From the NCBI GenBank assembly GCA_017449495.1, contig JAFTFO010000006.1:1-64000 (forward strand): DNA of 64,000 nt. The letters run 5' to 3'. Origin of the DNA: Prevotella sp. GTDB lineage: Bacteria; Bacteroidota; Bacteroidia; Bacteroidales; Bacteroidaceae. Below the pieces are notes generated by a model, which saw nothing but the letters and a program-made list of their open reading frames with translations, had not been told where the DNA came from and did not search any database. Position 1 is the stretch's first letter. Each line of letters begins with the position of its first letter. Below are positions 41,107 to 50,253 of the stretch, piece by piece. Position numbers and translations under genes: made by a program.

Positions 41107-42332
41107 GTGATCAGTTGGAAGAACAGCTGCGAAAGAAGCTGGAGAACTATCAGGTGGAGCCACCCGAGGGACTGTGGGAATCCATCTGTGAGCGGCTGGA
41201 GGCCGAGGACTATCCGATGGGCCTGAAGCCAGAGCCGGCACGACGGCGGTCTGCCGTCAGGCGTTGGTGGTGGGCAGCGGCAGCAGTGGTGCTGGCGCTC
41301 GTTGGGTTGTTCGTGGTCTTCGAGCGTGCTGACCGTGAGCAGCCTCAGCAGGCGAATGTGGTTTCTCAGCAGCCGGTGTCCGAGCATCACGCCGTTGAGC
41401 CTGTGTTGGCCCAGAGTTCAGCAGATGCCCCTGCTGGTTTTATGAACGGTCCCAAGAACCAATCGGGCAAAGCAAATCGTGTTGTAGAATCGACTCCAGA
41501 ACCATCCCCAGAACCACTTTTGGAAGAAACCGAGCCTGAACTGCCGGCAGCCAGCCCTGCTGATTCGGCCGTACCACAGCGTCAGGGCTCCGTTGTCCGT
41601 GATGTGCCTGTGCCTCAGCAGCCTGCGGTCTATCCACAGGATGCACCAAAGAAGTCGGTCGCCAATAAGAAGTGGTCTATGGGCCTGAAGGCTTCCGGCG
41701 GTCTGCTGGCATCCAACAACTCCATGCAGACGGGGCGTCTTTATCATTCGGTGAATTATACAGGAGGGTTTGAAGCCTTTGGGGATTATGGATATGAGTA
41801 CTCCAAAGATAAGCATGACTTTGCTGATCCATCATCGAGCTACACCGTCACCGGGCATACTTCTAAGCACCAGCTTCCTTTGCGCTTTGGACTCAGCATG
41901 CAGTATCAGCTGAATCCGCGTCTGGCCTTGCTGAGCGGCATCGGTTACACCCGTCTTTCGTCTGAGTTCAGCTTCCCTCTTTATCAGGATATCAGCATGC
42001 ACCAGCGGTTGCACTACGTGGGCATACCTCTTGGAGTGGTGTGGCAACTGTGGTCAACCCATAGCCTCAGTTTCTATTGCTCGGGTGGGGTGATGGTGGA
42101 GAAGTGCGTGAGTGTCGACGTGGACGGTGACTACTCAGGCACGAAGCCCTGGCAGTGGTCGGTCAACGGAGCCGTCGGTGCTGAGTATGCCGTGATGCCG
42201 CAGCTGGGTGTATACTTAGAGCCGTCGCTGGGCTATTACTTCAGCGACGGCACTCAGTTGGAACATTATTATAAGGAGCATCCGCTGGCACCCTCCATTG
42301 AGTTCGGCCTGCGGCTGCATGTGGGCAGGTAG
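41103..42332 (+). CDS. Putative anti-sigma partner: cytosolic domain, TM helix, linker and C-terminal beta-barrel
   Basis: 409 residues. Residues 1-50 are charged and cytosolic (LEEQLRKKLENYQVEPPEGL, WESICERLE), like the N-termini of Bacteroidetes anti-sigma proteins. One membrane helix follows at about 57-76 (WWWAAAAVVLALVGLFVVF). Then come about 105 residues rich in Pro, Ser, Gln and Glu, and from about 190 a region that reads as outer-membrane barrel strands (LPLRFGLSMQYQLNPRLALLSGIGYTR, split here by turns, to IEFGLRLHVGR). If all segments are placed as predicted, one chain spans from cytosol to outer membrane. Coupling to the ECF gene supports an anti-sigma role; no experimental function is known to me. 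Confidence 0.72.
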   Translation: MSDQLEEQLRKKLENYQVEPPEGLWESICERLEAEDYPMGLKPEPARRRSAVRRWWWAAAAVVLALVGLFVVFERADREQPQQANVVSQQPVSEHHAVEPVLAQSSADAPAGFMNGPKNQSGKANRVVESTPEPSPEPLLEETEPELPAASPADSAVPQRQGSVVRDVPVPQQPAVYPQDAPKKSVANKKWSMGLKASGGLLASNNSMQTGRLYHSVNYTGGFEAFGDYGYEYSKDKHDFADPSSSYTVTGHTSKHQLPLRFGLSMQYQLNPRLALLSGIGYTRLSSEFSFPLYQDISMHQRLHYVGIPLGVVWQLWSTHSLSFYCSGGVMVEKCVSVDVDGDYSGTKPWQWSVNGAVGAEYAVMPQLGVYLEPSLGYYFSDGTQLEHYYKEHPLAPSIEFGLRLHVGR

Positions 42333-42338
42333 TCGGCA

Positions 42339-44507
42339 CTACTTCAGCCAGCGGTCGAGCCAGTTGAAGTAGGTGCGCTGCCAGAGGATGCCGTTCTGGG
42401 GCTTCAGCACCCAGTGGTTCTCATCGGGGAAGATGAGCAGTTCGGCGGGCAGACCCTTCATGCGGGCGGCATTAAAGGCCGACATGCCCTGGGTGTAATT
42501 GATACGATAGTCTTTCTCACCGTGGATGCAGAGGATGGGTGTATCCCAGTTCTCAACATACTTATGTGGCGAGTCGTGGTAGGTTTTCTTAGCGTTGGGC
42601 AACTGCGGACGATGCCAGTAAGCCTCGTCGTACTCCCAGTTAGAGAACCAGTTCTCTTCTGTTTCCAAGTACATGGCTGCCAGGTTAAAGGCGCCGTCGT
42701 GGGAGATGAAGCACTTGAAGCGCTTGTCGTGGTGGCCTGCAAGGTAGTAGACACTGAAGCCTCCGAAACTGGCGCCGACGGCACCGAGCTTATCTTTGTC
42801 GACAAAAGGCAGGTTGTTGGCTGCATCGTCGATGGCAGCGAGGTAGTCGCTCATGCACTGGCCGGTCCAGTCACCGCTGATCTCTTCGAGCCACTCCTGA
42901 CCGAAGCCGGGCAGACCACGGCGGTTAGGTGCTACAATCACATAGCCGTGAGCGGCCATGATGAAGAAGTTCCAACGGTAACTCCAGAACTGTGACACGG
43001 GACTCTGAGGGCCGCCCTCGCAGAAAAGCAGGGTGGGGTACTTCTTGGTCTCGTCGAAGTTCGGCGGCAGGATAATCCATGTCAGCATCTCCTTGCCGTC
43101 GCTGGTCTTCACCCAGCGCTGCTGTACGGTGGGCTTGGCCAACTGGTCGAGGATGTGCTGGTTCTCTTGAGTGAGCTGAACGGCCGTTGTCTTCTCGGGT
43201 TTCTTGAAGTTGGGCGTCACGATGTAAAGGTCGGCAGGGGCGGTGAAGCTGTGACGTTCCATCAGCAACTGCTTACCGTTATTCATCAGACTCAGCGATC
43301 CGTAGTCGGCCCAGGTGTCGGTCAACTGCTTCAGTTCACCCTTCCAATTCACGGCGTAGAGGTTCTCGGTGGCATGCCACACGCCGATGAAGTAGATCAT
43401 CGCCTCCTTGTTGTCGCTCCACACAAAGGCATCGACATTCGAGTCGAACGTCTCCGTCAGGTATTTCTTATCCCCCGTAGCGAGGTCGTAGCAGCACAAA
43501 CGGTTACGATCAGCCTCATAGCCGTTGCGCTCCATTGAGAGCCAAGCCACGTACTTGCCGTCGGGTGAGAACTGAGGGTTCGTATCGTAACCCACGTTGT
43601 TGACGAGGTTCTCCTTGGCATTCACCGACTGATACTTCATGGTGGTGGTAGGATCGATCTCCGGCTCTACGTATCCTTCGGGCTTGCAGAGGTTCTTTGT
43701 CTCGCGCGTACCTATTATATATAGATAGATATCTGAGTCGGTAGAGATGGAGTAGGCCAGGCCAGTCTTCTTGCGACAGGTGTAGGCAATGGACTTTGAG
43801 TCGGGGCTCCAGGCCAGTTGCTCCATGCCTCCGAAGGGTTCCATCGGACATTCGTAGGGTTCACCCTCCAGGATATCGACACCATCCTTAATGCCTTCTT
43901 CAGTGACATCGGCCACGAAGGGGTGCTGGATGCTCTCCACATAGTGGTCCCAGTGGCGGTACATCAGGTCGGTCACCAGTCGGCCCGTGGCCTTTGGCAG
44001 GTCGTCGGGGTTCTTCTGGATCACCTCGTGGAAGTCGATGCTATGGAGCAGGATGACCTTCTGACCGTCGGGCGAGAACTTAAAGCCCTCGATATCCTTC
44101 GACGTCTTGGAGATCTGCTTGCGGTCAGTGCCGTCAGCATTCATCGTCCAGAGCTGACCTCCACTGAGGAAGGCTATCTTGCCCTGATACCAAGTGGGGT
44201 CGGTCTCACTCTTCAAGCCGGTGGTCAGCGTGGTGTTGCCCGTGCCGTCGGCATTGATGATGCAGATCTTCTGCTGACTCTTGTTGGCCTTCACGCTGTA
44301 GTAGCCTACTTGGTAGACAATCTGCTTGCCGTCTGCCGATGCCTCGGCAGCACCGATACGCCCCATGGCCCACAGGGCCTCAGGGGTCATCAACTCACTC
44401 GTCAGTTTGATGTTCTGCTTACCAATCTTCACTTCGTCGTCGTTTGCTCTTGCACTGCCTGCTCCTAAAAGGCTTGCTAAGGCAATTGCTGTTATTGTTT
44501 TAATCAT
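42339..44507 (-). CDS. S9-family prolyl oligopeptidase-like peptidase (DPP5/acylaminoacyl type)
   Basis: 722 residues with signal peptide MIKTITAIALASLLGAGSARA, a seven-bladed TolB/WD40-like propeller (about 50-430, repeats with SPDGKYVAWLS and DGTDRKQISK) and a C-terminal alpha/beta hydrolase (about 460-722). The catalytic Ser is in GAVGASFGGFS, Asp in HGEKDYRINY and His in PDENHWV. Periplasmic DPP5-like enzymes release dipeptides that a POT symporter (such as the one at 28173) could import. Gap to the facing upstream gene is 6 bp; YidC lies 33 bp upstream. Confidence 0.87.
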   Translation of the reverse strand: MIKTITAIALASLLGAGSARANDDEVKIGKQNIKLTSELMTPEALWAMGRIGAAEASADGKQIVYQVGYYSVKANKSQQKICIINADGTGNTTLTTGLKSETDPTWYQGKIAFLSGGQLWTMNADGTDRKQISKTSKDIEGFKFSPDGQKVILLHSIDFHEVIQKNPDDLPKATGRLVTDLMYRHWDHYVESIQHPFVADVTEEGIKDGVDILEGEPYECPMEPFGGMEQLAWSPDSKSIAYTCRKKTGLAYSISTDSDIYLYIIGTRETKNLCKPEGYVEPEIDPTTTMKYQSVNAKENLVNNVGYDTNPQFSPDGKYVAWLSMERNGYEADRNRLCCYDLATGDKKYLTETFDSNVDAFVWSDNKEAMIYFIGVWHATENLYAVNWKGELKQLTDTWADYGSLSLMNNGKQLLMERHSFTAPADLYIVTPNFKKPEKTTAVQLTQENQHILDQLAKPTVQQRWVKTSDGKEMLTWIILPPNFDETKKYPTLLFCEGGPQSPVSQFWSYRWNFFIMAAHGYVIVAPNRRGLPGFGQEWLEEISGDWTGQCMSDYLAAIDDAANNLPFVDKDKLGAVGASFGGFSVYYLAGHHDKRFKCFISHDGAFNLAAMYLETEENWFSNWEYDEAYWHRPQLPNAKKTYHDSPHKYVENWDTPILCIHGEKDYRINYTQGMSAFNAARMKGLPAELLIFPDENHWVLKPQNGILWQRTYFNWLDRWLK

Positions 44508-44540
44508 CGTTTTGTGGGTATTTGTAGGGGAGAGAAGACA

Positions 44541-46430
44541 TTACTTCTTTTGGTTTTGACGCTGGCGTTGTAGTTCCTCAGCCTGCTTCTGCATGGCTTC
44601 GAGGCGGGCGGCCAGGCCACTGGTCTTCTTGGTGGGGTTGTTCTTATTCTCCTTGTAACGGGCCTCGAGGATGGCGAGCAGCTTCTCGTCGTTGGTGGTC
44701 TTGCGGAGCGTCCACATGATGGCGGCGGAGAAGAACAGGGAGATGAAGTAGTAGAAGTTCAAGCCAGAGCTGTAGTCATTGAACATGAAGAAGAACATCA
44801 CAGGCATCAAGTACATCATCCACTGCATCATCTTCATCTGCTCAGCCTGCTGACCTACCATCTGGTCCTTCTGCTGGCGCATGGTCATGTAGCTGTAAAG
44901 CACGTTGCTGACGCAGAAGAGGATACAGGTCAGTGACAGATGGTCGCCGATTCCCCAGATATTCGTGCCCCACTCAATGATGGGATCATAGGTGGAGAGG
45001 TCGTCGATCCAGAGGAATGACTCTCTGCGCAGCTGGATGGCATTAGGTACAAAGAAGAACATGGCCATCCAGATGGGGAACTGAATGAGCATGGGCAGAC
45101 AGCCTCCGAGGGGCGACACGCCGTACTGTGAGTACATCTGCATCATGGCTTGTTGCTTCTTCATGGCATCCTCAGGCTTGTCATACTCCTTCGTGGCCTC
45201 GTCGAGCTTCGGCTTCAGCACACGCATCTTAGCCGACGACATGTAACTCTTCTTCACCATCGGGAAGGTGATGACCTTCAGCAAGAGGGTGATGAGTATC
45301 AGCACAATGCCCATACCAAAGCCCCAGGAGGTGAGCCAGTCGAAGACATAGATAGTGAACCAACGGTTGATCCAGCGTACGAGCCACCAGCCGAGGTTGA
45401 CAAGCTGCTCCAGGTCGAGGTCTTTACCGAACTCGCTCTGCTGCTCTACGTCTTTGATCAGACGGAAATCGTTAGGACCTATGTACATCTCAAACTCCGA
45501 GGGTGTCACACCAGTAGGATCGAAAGCGGTCTTGAGCTTGGCATTAAACTGCTTCAGATAACCTGAGCCTTTCTGCTGCGGGATGCTGGTGAGCAGGGAT
45601 CCACCGCGGAAATCGTCCTTAGAGATAAGGGCGGCAGAGAAGAACTGGTTCTTGAAAGCCACCCAGTCGAGGGTTTCCTCAATCTTCTCGTCCACCTTCT
45701 CAGAGGTCTCATTCAGATAGTCTGTGCCGCCAAGCTTCTCCTTATAGGTGACGGAGGTATAGCGGTTCTCGAATGTGAAGCCTCTCTCTTGCTGACGGGC
45801 AAGGTCGCTCCACTCGATGTCCATCTCCTTGTAGTTGGGCGCAAAGGCACCGGCCAGGCCGTTGGCGGTCAGCGAGAAGTGGAGCAGGTAGTCCTGCCCA
45901 AGGCGATAGTCCAGCACGATGCTGCCGCCATTGCCTGCCTGAGCGGTCATGGTGACGGTAGTGTCGCTGACGTTGGAGGGCGTGAAGTAGAGGTCCTGCG
46001 TGATGATGTTATCCTGCTTGCCAGCCAGCATGAAGTTCATCTGCTGGGTCTTCTGGTCGAAGAGGGTTACCTCGTCCTTGGTGTTGTCTACGTTCTCGAA
46101 GCCTTTGATGATGGCTTTCGAGATGGTGCCGCCCTTCGTGTCGAAGGTCAGTTCCACCTTGCCGTTCTTCAGCACCACCTGCTGACTCGTGCCGTTGAGG
46201 GCTGAGAAGAAGAGTGATGTGGAGTCGCCTTTGGCAGCCTCCTCGGCCTTGGCCTTGCGGGCTTCTGCTTCTGCCTGTTGTTTCTTAGCTGCGTTTTCCT
46301 TGATGACAGCAGCAATGCTGTCTTCCTTGCGCTGGGCTTCTATCTGCTCGGCAGAGGGCTGGCTGTACCAGCTAAAGCCAATGAGCACCAACGCAATCAA
46401 TACAAATCCGATGATAGTATTCTTATCCAT
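44541..46430 (-). CDS. yidC: Membrane protein insertase YidC
   Basis: 629 residues. Helix 1 at the N-terminus (TIIGFVLIALVLIGFSWY), a large periplasmic beta-domain (about 70-350), then the conserved insertase core of five helices (YVFDWLTSWGFGMGIVLILI, MPMLIQFPIWMAMFFFV region, MYLMPVMFFFMFNDYSSGLN). The cytosolic tail is Lys- and Gln-rich. It inserts proteins with or after SecYEG. A -7 element lies at 46461. Confidence 0.95.
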   Translation of the reverse strand: MDKNTIIGFVLIALVLIGFSWYSQPSAEQIEAQRKEDSIAAVIKENAAKKQQAEAEARKAKAEEAAKGDSTSLFFSALNGTSQQVVLKNGKVELTFDTKGGTISKAIIKGFENVDNTKDEVTLFDQKTQQMNFMLAGKQDNIITQDLYFTPSNVSDTTVTMTAQAGNGGSIVLDYRLGQDYLLHFSLTANGLAGAFAPNYKEMDIEWSDLARQQERGFTFENRYTSVTYKEKLGGTDYLNETSEKVDEKIEETLDWVAFKNQFFSAALISKDDFRGGSLLTSIPQQKGSGYLKQFNAKLKTAFDPTGVTPSEFEMYIGPNDFRLIKDVEQQSEFGKDLDLEQLVNLGWWLVRWINRWFTIYVFDWLTSWGFGMGIVLILITLLLKVITFPMVKKSYMSSAKMRVLKPKLDEATKEYDKPEDAMKKQQAMMQMYSQYGVSPLGGCLPMLIQFPIWMAMFFFVPNAIQLRRESFLWIDDLSTYDPIIEWGTNIWGIGDHLSLTCILFCVSNVLYSYMTMRQQKDQMVGQQAEQMKMMQWMMYLMPVMFFFMFNDYSSGLNFYYFISLFFSAAIMWTLRKTTNDEKLLAILEARYKENKNNPTKKTSGLAARLEAMQKQAEELQRQRQNQKK

Positions 46431-46460
46431 AATTTAGTTTGTTTCTTTTAATTCAGGCTG

Positions 46461-46468
46461 CAAAGGTA
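46461..46468 (-). promoter_or_regulatory. -7 element of yidC
   Basis: Minus-strand TACCTTTG, 30 bp before ATG 46430. Confidence 0.6.
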
Positions 46469-46520
46469 CAAAATATTATTGAGAATTGTTGATTGATAAT
46501 TGAAAAATGTGTTGGTAGTG

Positions 46521-46561
46521 TCATTTTTTCCCTTTTTCCCTTTTTCCTTTTTTACTTTTTT
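46521..46561. repeat. T-rich TTTTTCCC microrepeat before the DUF3078 gene
   Basis: Repeated CCCTTTTT words form a pyrimidine tract just upstream of the -7 element at 46564. Confidence 0.8.
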
Positions 46562-46563
46562 AT

Positions 46564-46571
46564 TATCTTTG
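46564..46571 (+). promoter_or_regulatory. -7 element of the DUF3078 gene
   Basis: TATCTTTG ends only 9 nt before ATG 46581, so the message would have a leader of a few nucleotides at most. Confidence 0.65.
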
Positions 46572-46580
46572 CACTCAGTT

Positions 46581-47759
46581 ATGAGAATACTAACATTATT
46601 ATCCGCGGCAGTCATGACGCTCAGCGCCAGCGCCGCACAGCCCAATGACAGTCTCGACGCAAGGTATTATCGCCTGTTTGCGCCAGTGACTTTCTATCAC
46701 AATGTAGCCGACAAGGCTTTGGCTCTTAACTCTGATGCTGCAGGCAAAGATGCCGTGGCCGATGAAGTGGACGCCACGTTACTTAATGTGTATCTGAACC
46801 GTCCCGATCTGGTCAGTACTACAGAGACGGAACTTCGCGAGACAGGTTCCATTCGTGAAGATATTGACCAGCCTATCGAAAATCAGGTAGCGCTTGTCGA
46901 TAGGGTAGAGGCTCCGGTTATCGATCTCCCCGAGGATGCACCAGACTCTGTCGTCGTGCAGAAACCTAAGTTCTGGACCTACAAGGGCGACGGTTTCCTG
47001 CAGTTCATGCAGAACTACGTGTCGAACAACTGGTACAAGGGTGGTGAGTCTAACTACTCGATGGTAGGCTCGTTGACACTGGAGGCCAACTACGACAATA
47101 AGAACAAGTGGAAGTGGGACAATAAGCTGGAGGCCAAGCTCGGATTCCTCCGTTCACGTACAGACTCCGTCCACAAGTTCAAGTCGAACGAAGACCTGAT
47201 CCGTCTGACCTCGAAGCTTGGCCTTGAGGCTGCCAAGAATTGGTACTATACCTTACAGCTGTTGGCTTATACGCAGTTCACCAAAGGTCTGAAGGCCAAC
47301 GACCCGTATATCTACTCCGACTTCGTATCGCCGATTAACCTGAACCTCGGTCTCGGTATGGATTACAAGGTGAATAAACTGAACGAGCGTCTGACGGGTA
47401 CCATTAATATTTCTCCGTTTGCCCTGAACTACCGCTATGTGGATCGTCTGTACTTAGGACCGTCTTTCGGTCTGGAGGAAGGCAAGCACTCTCTGTTTGA
47501 CTTCGGTTCACAGGTGACGGCAGACCTGGAGTGGAAGATGAATGACAACGTCACTTGGAAAACCCGCTTCTATGCCTTCACGTCGTATAAGCGTGTTGAG
47601 TTGGAATGGGAGAACACGTTTGAGCTTCGCGTCTCGAAGTATATCACAGCCAACCTGTTCCTCTTCCCACGCTTCGACGATGCCAGCATCTGGGATAGCG
47701 ATCTGGGCTACTGGGAGTTCAAGGAATACAGTTCTATCGGATTTGCCTATAAGTTCTAA
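46581..47759 (+). CDS. DUF3078 outer-membrane beta-barrel protein
   Basis: 392 residues from ATG 46581, which gives signal peptide MRILTLLSAAVMTLSASAAQ; the in-frame ATG at 46500 would read through the promoter. After a variable segment (about 20-150), the DUF3078 domain begins FWTYKGDGFLQFMQNYVSNN, followed by strands SMVGSLTLEANYDNKNKWKW and WYYTLQLLAYTQFTKGLKA, and ends in WEFKEYSSIGFAYKF with the C-terminal Phe typical of barrels. Function unknown. A strong terminator follows. Confidence 0.85.
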   Translation: MRILTLLSAAVMTLSASAAQPNDSLDARYYRLFAPVTFYHNVADKALALNSDAAGKDAVADEVDATLLNVYLNRPDLVSTTETELRETGSIREDIDQPIENQVALVDRVEAPVIDLPEDAPDSVVVQKPKFWTYKGDGFLQFMQNYVSNNWYKGGESNYSMVGSLTLEANYDNKNKWKWDNKLEAKLGFLRSRTDSVHKFKSNEDLIRLTSKLGLEAAKNWYYTLQLLAYTQFTKGLKANDPYIYSDFVSPINLNLGLGMDYKVNKLNERLTGTINISPFALNYRYVDRLYLGPSFGLEEGKHSLFDFGSQVTADLEWKMNDNVTWKTRFYAFTSYKRVELEWENTFELRVSKYITANLFLFPRFDDASIWDSDLGYWEFKEYSSIGFAYKF

Positions 47760-47766
47760 ACAAATA

Positions 47767-47792
47767 ATCCCTGCCAGTCGGCAGGGATTTTT
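47767..47792 (+). terminator. Rho-independent terminator
   Basis: ATCCCTGCC, loop AGTC, GGCAGGGAT, followed by TTTT; 8 bp after the DUF3078 stop. Confidence 0.88.
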
Positions 47793-47809
47793 GATATGTC
47801 ACTCTTTGC

Positions 47810-48199
47810 TTATTCAGCTTTTGTCATTTCACCTTCTATATATAAGCGTGTCATTTCAACAGCACCATTGGTTCTTACCGTGATTGATTTCTTGAAATGA
47901 CCGGGGAACTTGCCCGTGCCGTTATAGGTCACCTTAATCTCTCCCTTCTCACCAGGCTGGATAGGTGTCTTGGTGTATTCGGGAACCGTACAGCCGCAGG
48001 AGGCCACTGCCTGATTGATCACCAGAGGTGCCTCACCGACATTGGTAAAAGTGAAAGTGCAATTGACCACAGGATTCTTTTCGGAGAAGGTTCCGAAATC
48101 ATGGGTCAACTTATCAAACTTAATCTCTGCGGGCTTCTGAGCCAGCGCAACATTCATTCCGCAGAAAAACAGCATTGTAAATAATAAAATTTTCTTCAT
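47810..48199 (-). CDS. DUF1573 domain protein, secreted
   Basis: 129 residues; signal peptide MKKILLFTMLFFCGMNVALA. The rest is one DUF1573 Ig-like domain: THDFGTFSEKNPVVNCTFTF, then VNVGEAPLVINQAVASCGCTV with the conserved Cys-Gly-Cys. Common in Bacteroidetes envelopes, precise role unknown. Its own -7 element lies at 48228. Confidence 0.9.
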   Translation of the reverse strand: MKKILLFTMLFFCGMNVALAQKPAEIKFDKLTHDFGTFSEKNPVVNCTFTFTNVGEAPLVINQAVASCGCTVPEYTKTPIQPGEKGEIKVTYNGTGKFPGHFKKSITVRTNGAVEMTRLYIEGEMTKAE

Positions 48200-48227
48200 A
48201 ATCTGATCGTTTTATTTAAAATCGGGG

Positions 48228-48235
48228 CAAAGATA
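48228..48235 (-). promoter_or_regulatory. -7 element of the DUF1573 gene
   Basis: Minus-strand TATCTTTG, 28 bp before the ATG. Confidence 0.6.
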
Positions 48236-48246
48236 CAAAATAAATT

Positions 48247-48329
48247 AGGAGTTAAAGGAGTAAAAGGAGTTAAAAGGAGTTAAAGGACAATACTTTTCTC
48301 ACCTCTCACCTCTTACCTCTCACCTCTTT
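48247..48329. repeat. Two adjacent microrepeats (GGAGTTAAAA and CTCACCTCT)
   Basis: GGAGTTAAAGGAGTAAAAGG type words (48247-48287) are followed by TCTCACCTCTCACCTCTTAC type words (48296-48327). The second kind is the same word found in frame inside nuoN. Confidence 0.85.
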
Positions 48330-48333
48330 TGTG

Positions 48334-48341
48334 TAATTTTG
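48334..48341 (+). promoter_or_regulatory. -7 element of aspS
   Basis: TAATTTTG, 30 bp before ATG 48372. Confidence 0.6.
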
Positions 48342-48371
48342 CACTTCAAATAGAATAACAGAGTAATAAAT

Positions 48372-50132
48372 ATGTATAGAAGTAAGACTTGTGGAGAGTT
48401 ACGACTCTCTGATGCCGGTAGTGTCGTCACACTGGCTGGATGGGTACAGCGTAGCCGTAAGATGGGTGGCATGACCTTCGTCGATCTGCGTGACCGATAT
48501 GGACTGACCCAGTTGGTTTTCAATGAGGCTGATGATGCGGAACTCTGTGAACGTGCCAATAAGTTGGGTCGTGAGTTCTGTATTCAGGTGAAAGGAGAAG
48601 TCAGTGAGCGTCAGAGCAAGAATCCCAAGATGCCGACAGGTGATATTGAAATCCTTGTCAAGGAACTGAATGTATTGAGTGAGAGCCTGACACCTCCCTT
48701 TACCATTGAGGATAATACCGATGGCGGTGATGATATCCGCATGAAGTATCGTTATCTGGATTTGCGTCGTGCTGCAGTTCGTAAGAATCTGGAACTGCGT
48801 CACCGCATGACAATCTTAATCCGTAACTTCCTTGACGGAAAAGACTTTATTGAGGTAGAGACGCCTATCTTGATTGGCTCGACACCTGAAGGAGCCCGTG
48901 ACTTCGTCGTGCCTTCTCGTATGAATCCCGGACAGTTCTACGCCTTGCCCCAGTCTCCACAGACTCTGAAGCAGTTGCTGATGGTCTCTGGCTTCGACCG
49001 TTACTTCCAGATTGCAAAGTGCTTCCGTGATGAGGACTTGCGGGCAGACCGTCAACCCGAGTTCACACAGATAGACTGTGAGATGTCGTTTGTGGAACAG
49101 GAAGATGTGCTCCAGCTCTTTGAGGATATGGCCCGCCATTTATTTAAAGAGGTACGCGGTGTGGAACTTCCACCACTCCAGCGGATGACCTGGCATGAGG
49201 CCATGCGTCGTTTTGGTTCGGATAAGCCCGATCTTCGTTTCGGTATGGAGTTCGTCGAGCTGATGGATGTGCTGAAAGGTACAGGTACGTTCCCTGTCTT
49301 CAATGAGGCCAACTATATCGGTGGTATCTGTGTGCCTGGTTGTGCTGACTATACCCGTAAACAGCTGGATCAGCTCACAGACTTTGTGAAGCGCCCGCAG
49401 GTTGGTGCCAAGGGGTTGGTCTATGTGAAGTTCAATGCCGACGGAACCGTCAAGTCCAGTATCGATAAGTTCTATGAGCCAGAGGTGTGGGCCAAGGTGA
49501 AGGAGGCAATGGGTGCCAAGGATGGTGACCTCGTGCTGATTCTGAGTGGAGACAATGCTAATAAGACCCGTGTACAACTCTGTACACTCCGTCTTGAGAT
49601 GGGTGATCGTCTGGGACTGCGTGATAAAGATAAGTTCGTCTGCTTGTGGATTGTCGACTTCCCCCTCTTTGAGTGGAGCGATGAGGAGCAGCGCCTGATG
49701 GCTACTCACCATCCGTTCACTATGCCTAATCCTGATGATATTCCTCTGCTTGATACTGCTCCTGAGAAGGTTCGTGCCGTAGCCTACGACTTTGTTTGCA
49801 ATGGCGTGGAGGTTGGTGGTGGCTCTCTCCGTATCCACGATGGTAAGTTACAGGAGAAGATGTTCCAGATTCTCGGCTTTACGCCTGAACGTGCTCAGGC
49901 TCAGTTCGGTTTCTTGATCAACGCCTTCAAGTATGGTGCACCTCCCCATGCTGGTCTGGCCTTCGGTCTTGATCGTTTTGTGTCACTGATGGCTGGCCTT
50001 GATAGTATTCGTGACTGTATCGCCTTTCCGAAGAACAATAGTGGTCGTGACGTGATGTTGGATGCTCCTGGCGAATTAGACCCCAAACAACTGGAAGAAT
50101 TACAACTGTCAGTTGACCTACGTCAAGAATAA
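48372..50132 (+). CDS. aspS: Aspartyl-tRNA synthetase
   Basis: Class II synthetase of 586 residues: N-terminal OB-fold anticodon domain (about 1-105, [20 protein letters not shown]), the bacterial insertion domain (about 290-410) and class II motifs ([37 protein letters not shown]). A specific or non-discriminating charge pattern cannot be decided from sequence. Confidence 0.96.
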   Translation: MYRSKTCGELRLSDAGSVVTLAGWVQRSRKMGGMTFVDLRDRYGLTQLVFNEADDAELCERANKLGREFCIQVKGEVSERQSKNPKMPTGDIEILVKELNVLSESLTPPFTIEDNTDGGDDIRMKYRYLDLRRAAVRKNLELRHRMTILIRNFLDGKDFIEVETPILIGSTPEGARDFVVPSRMNPGQFYALPQSPQTLKQLLMVSGFDRYFQIAKCFRDEDLRADRQPEFTQIDCEMSFVEQEDVLQLFEDMARHLFKEVRGVELPPLQRMTWHEAMRRFGSDKPDLRFGMEFVELMDVLKGTGTFPVFNEANYIGGICVPGCADYTRKQLDQLTDFVKRPQVGAKGLVYVKFNADGTVKSSIDKFYEPEVWAKVKEAMGAKDGDLVLILSGDNANKTRVQLCTLRLEMGDRLGLRDKDKFVCLWIVDFPLFEWSDEEQRLMATHHPFTMPNPDDIPLLDTAPEKVRAVAYDFVCNGVEVGGGSLRIHDGKLQEKMFQILGFTPERAQAQFGFLINAFKYGAPPHAGLAFGLDRFVSLMAGLDSIRDCIAFPKNNSGRDVMLDAPGELDPKQLEELQLSVDLRQE

Positions 50133-50187
50133 GTCAGTTTCTGTCAAAAATGCTTAAATATCAATAAGTTGTCTGAATAAATAGTCT

Positions 50188-50195
50188 TAACTTTG
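50188..50195 (+). promoter_or_regulatory. -7 element of the H1-tailed winged-helix gene
   Basis: TAACTTTG, with a leader of about 50 nt to ATG 50254. GTTG at 50168-50171 is a weak, short-spaced -33 candidate. Confidence 0.55.
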
Positions 50196-50253
50196 CACTC
50201 GTTAAAAGGAAAAAAGAAGTTTTACTTCATTCAAGTATTAATATTAAAAAACT

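Noticed and set aside
46500..46580. Upstream start of the DUF3078 gene
   Set aside because: It would translate the T-rich microrepeat and the promoter; ATG 46581 gives a clean signal peptide.
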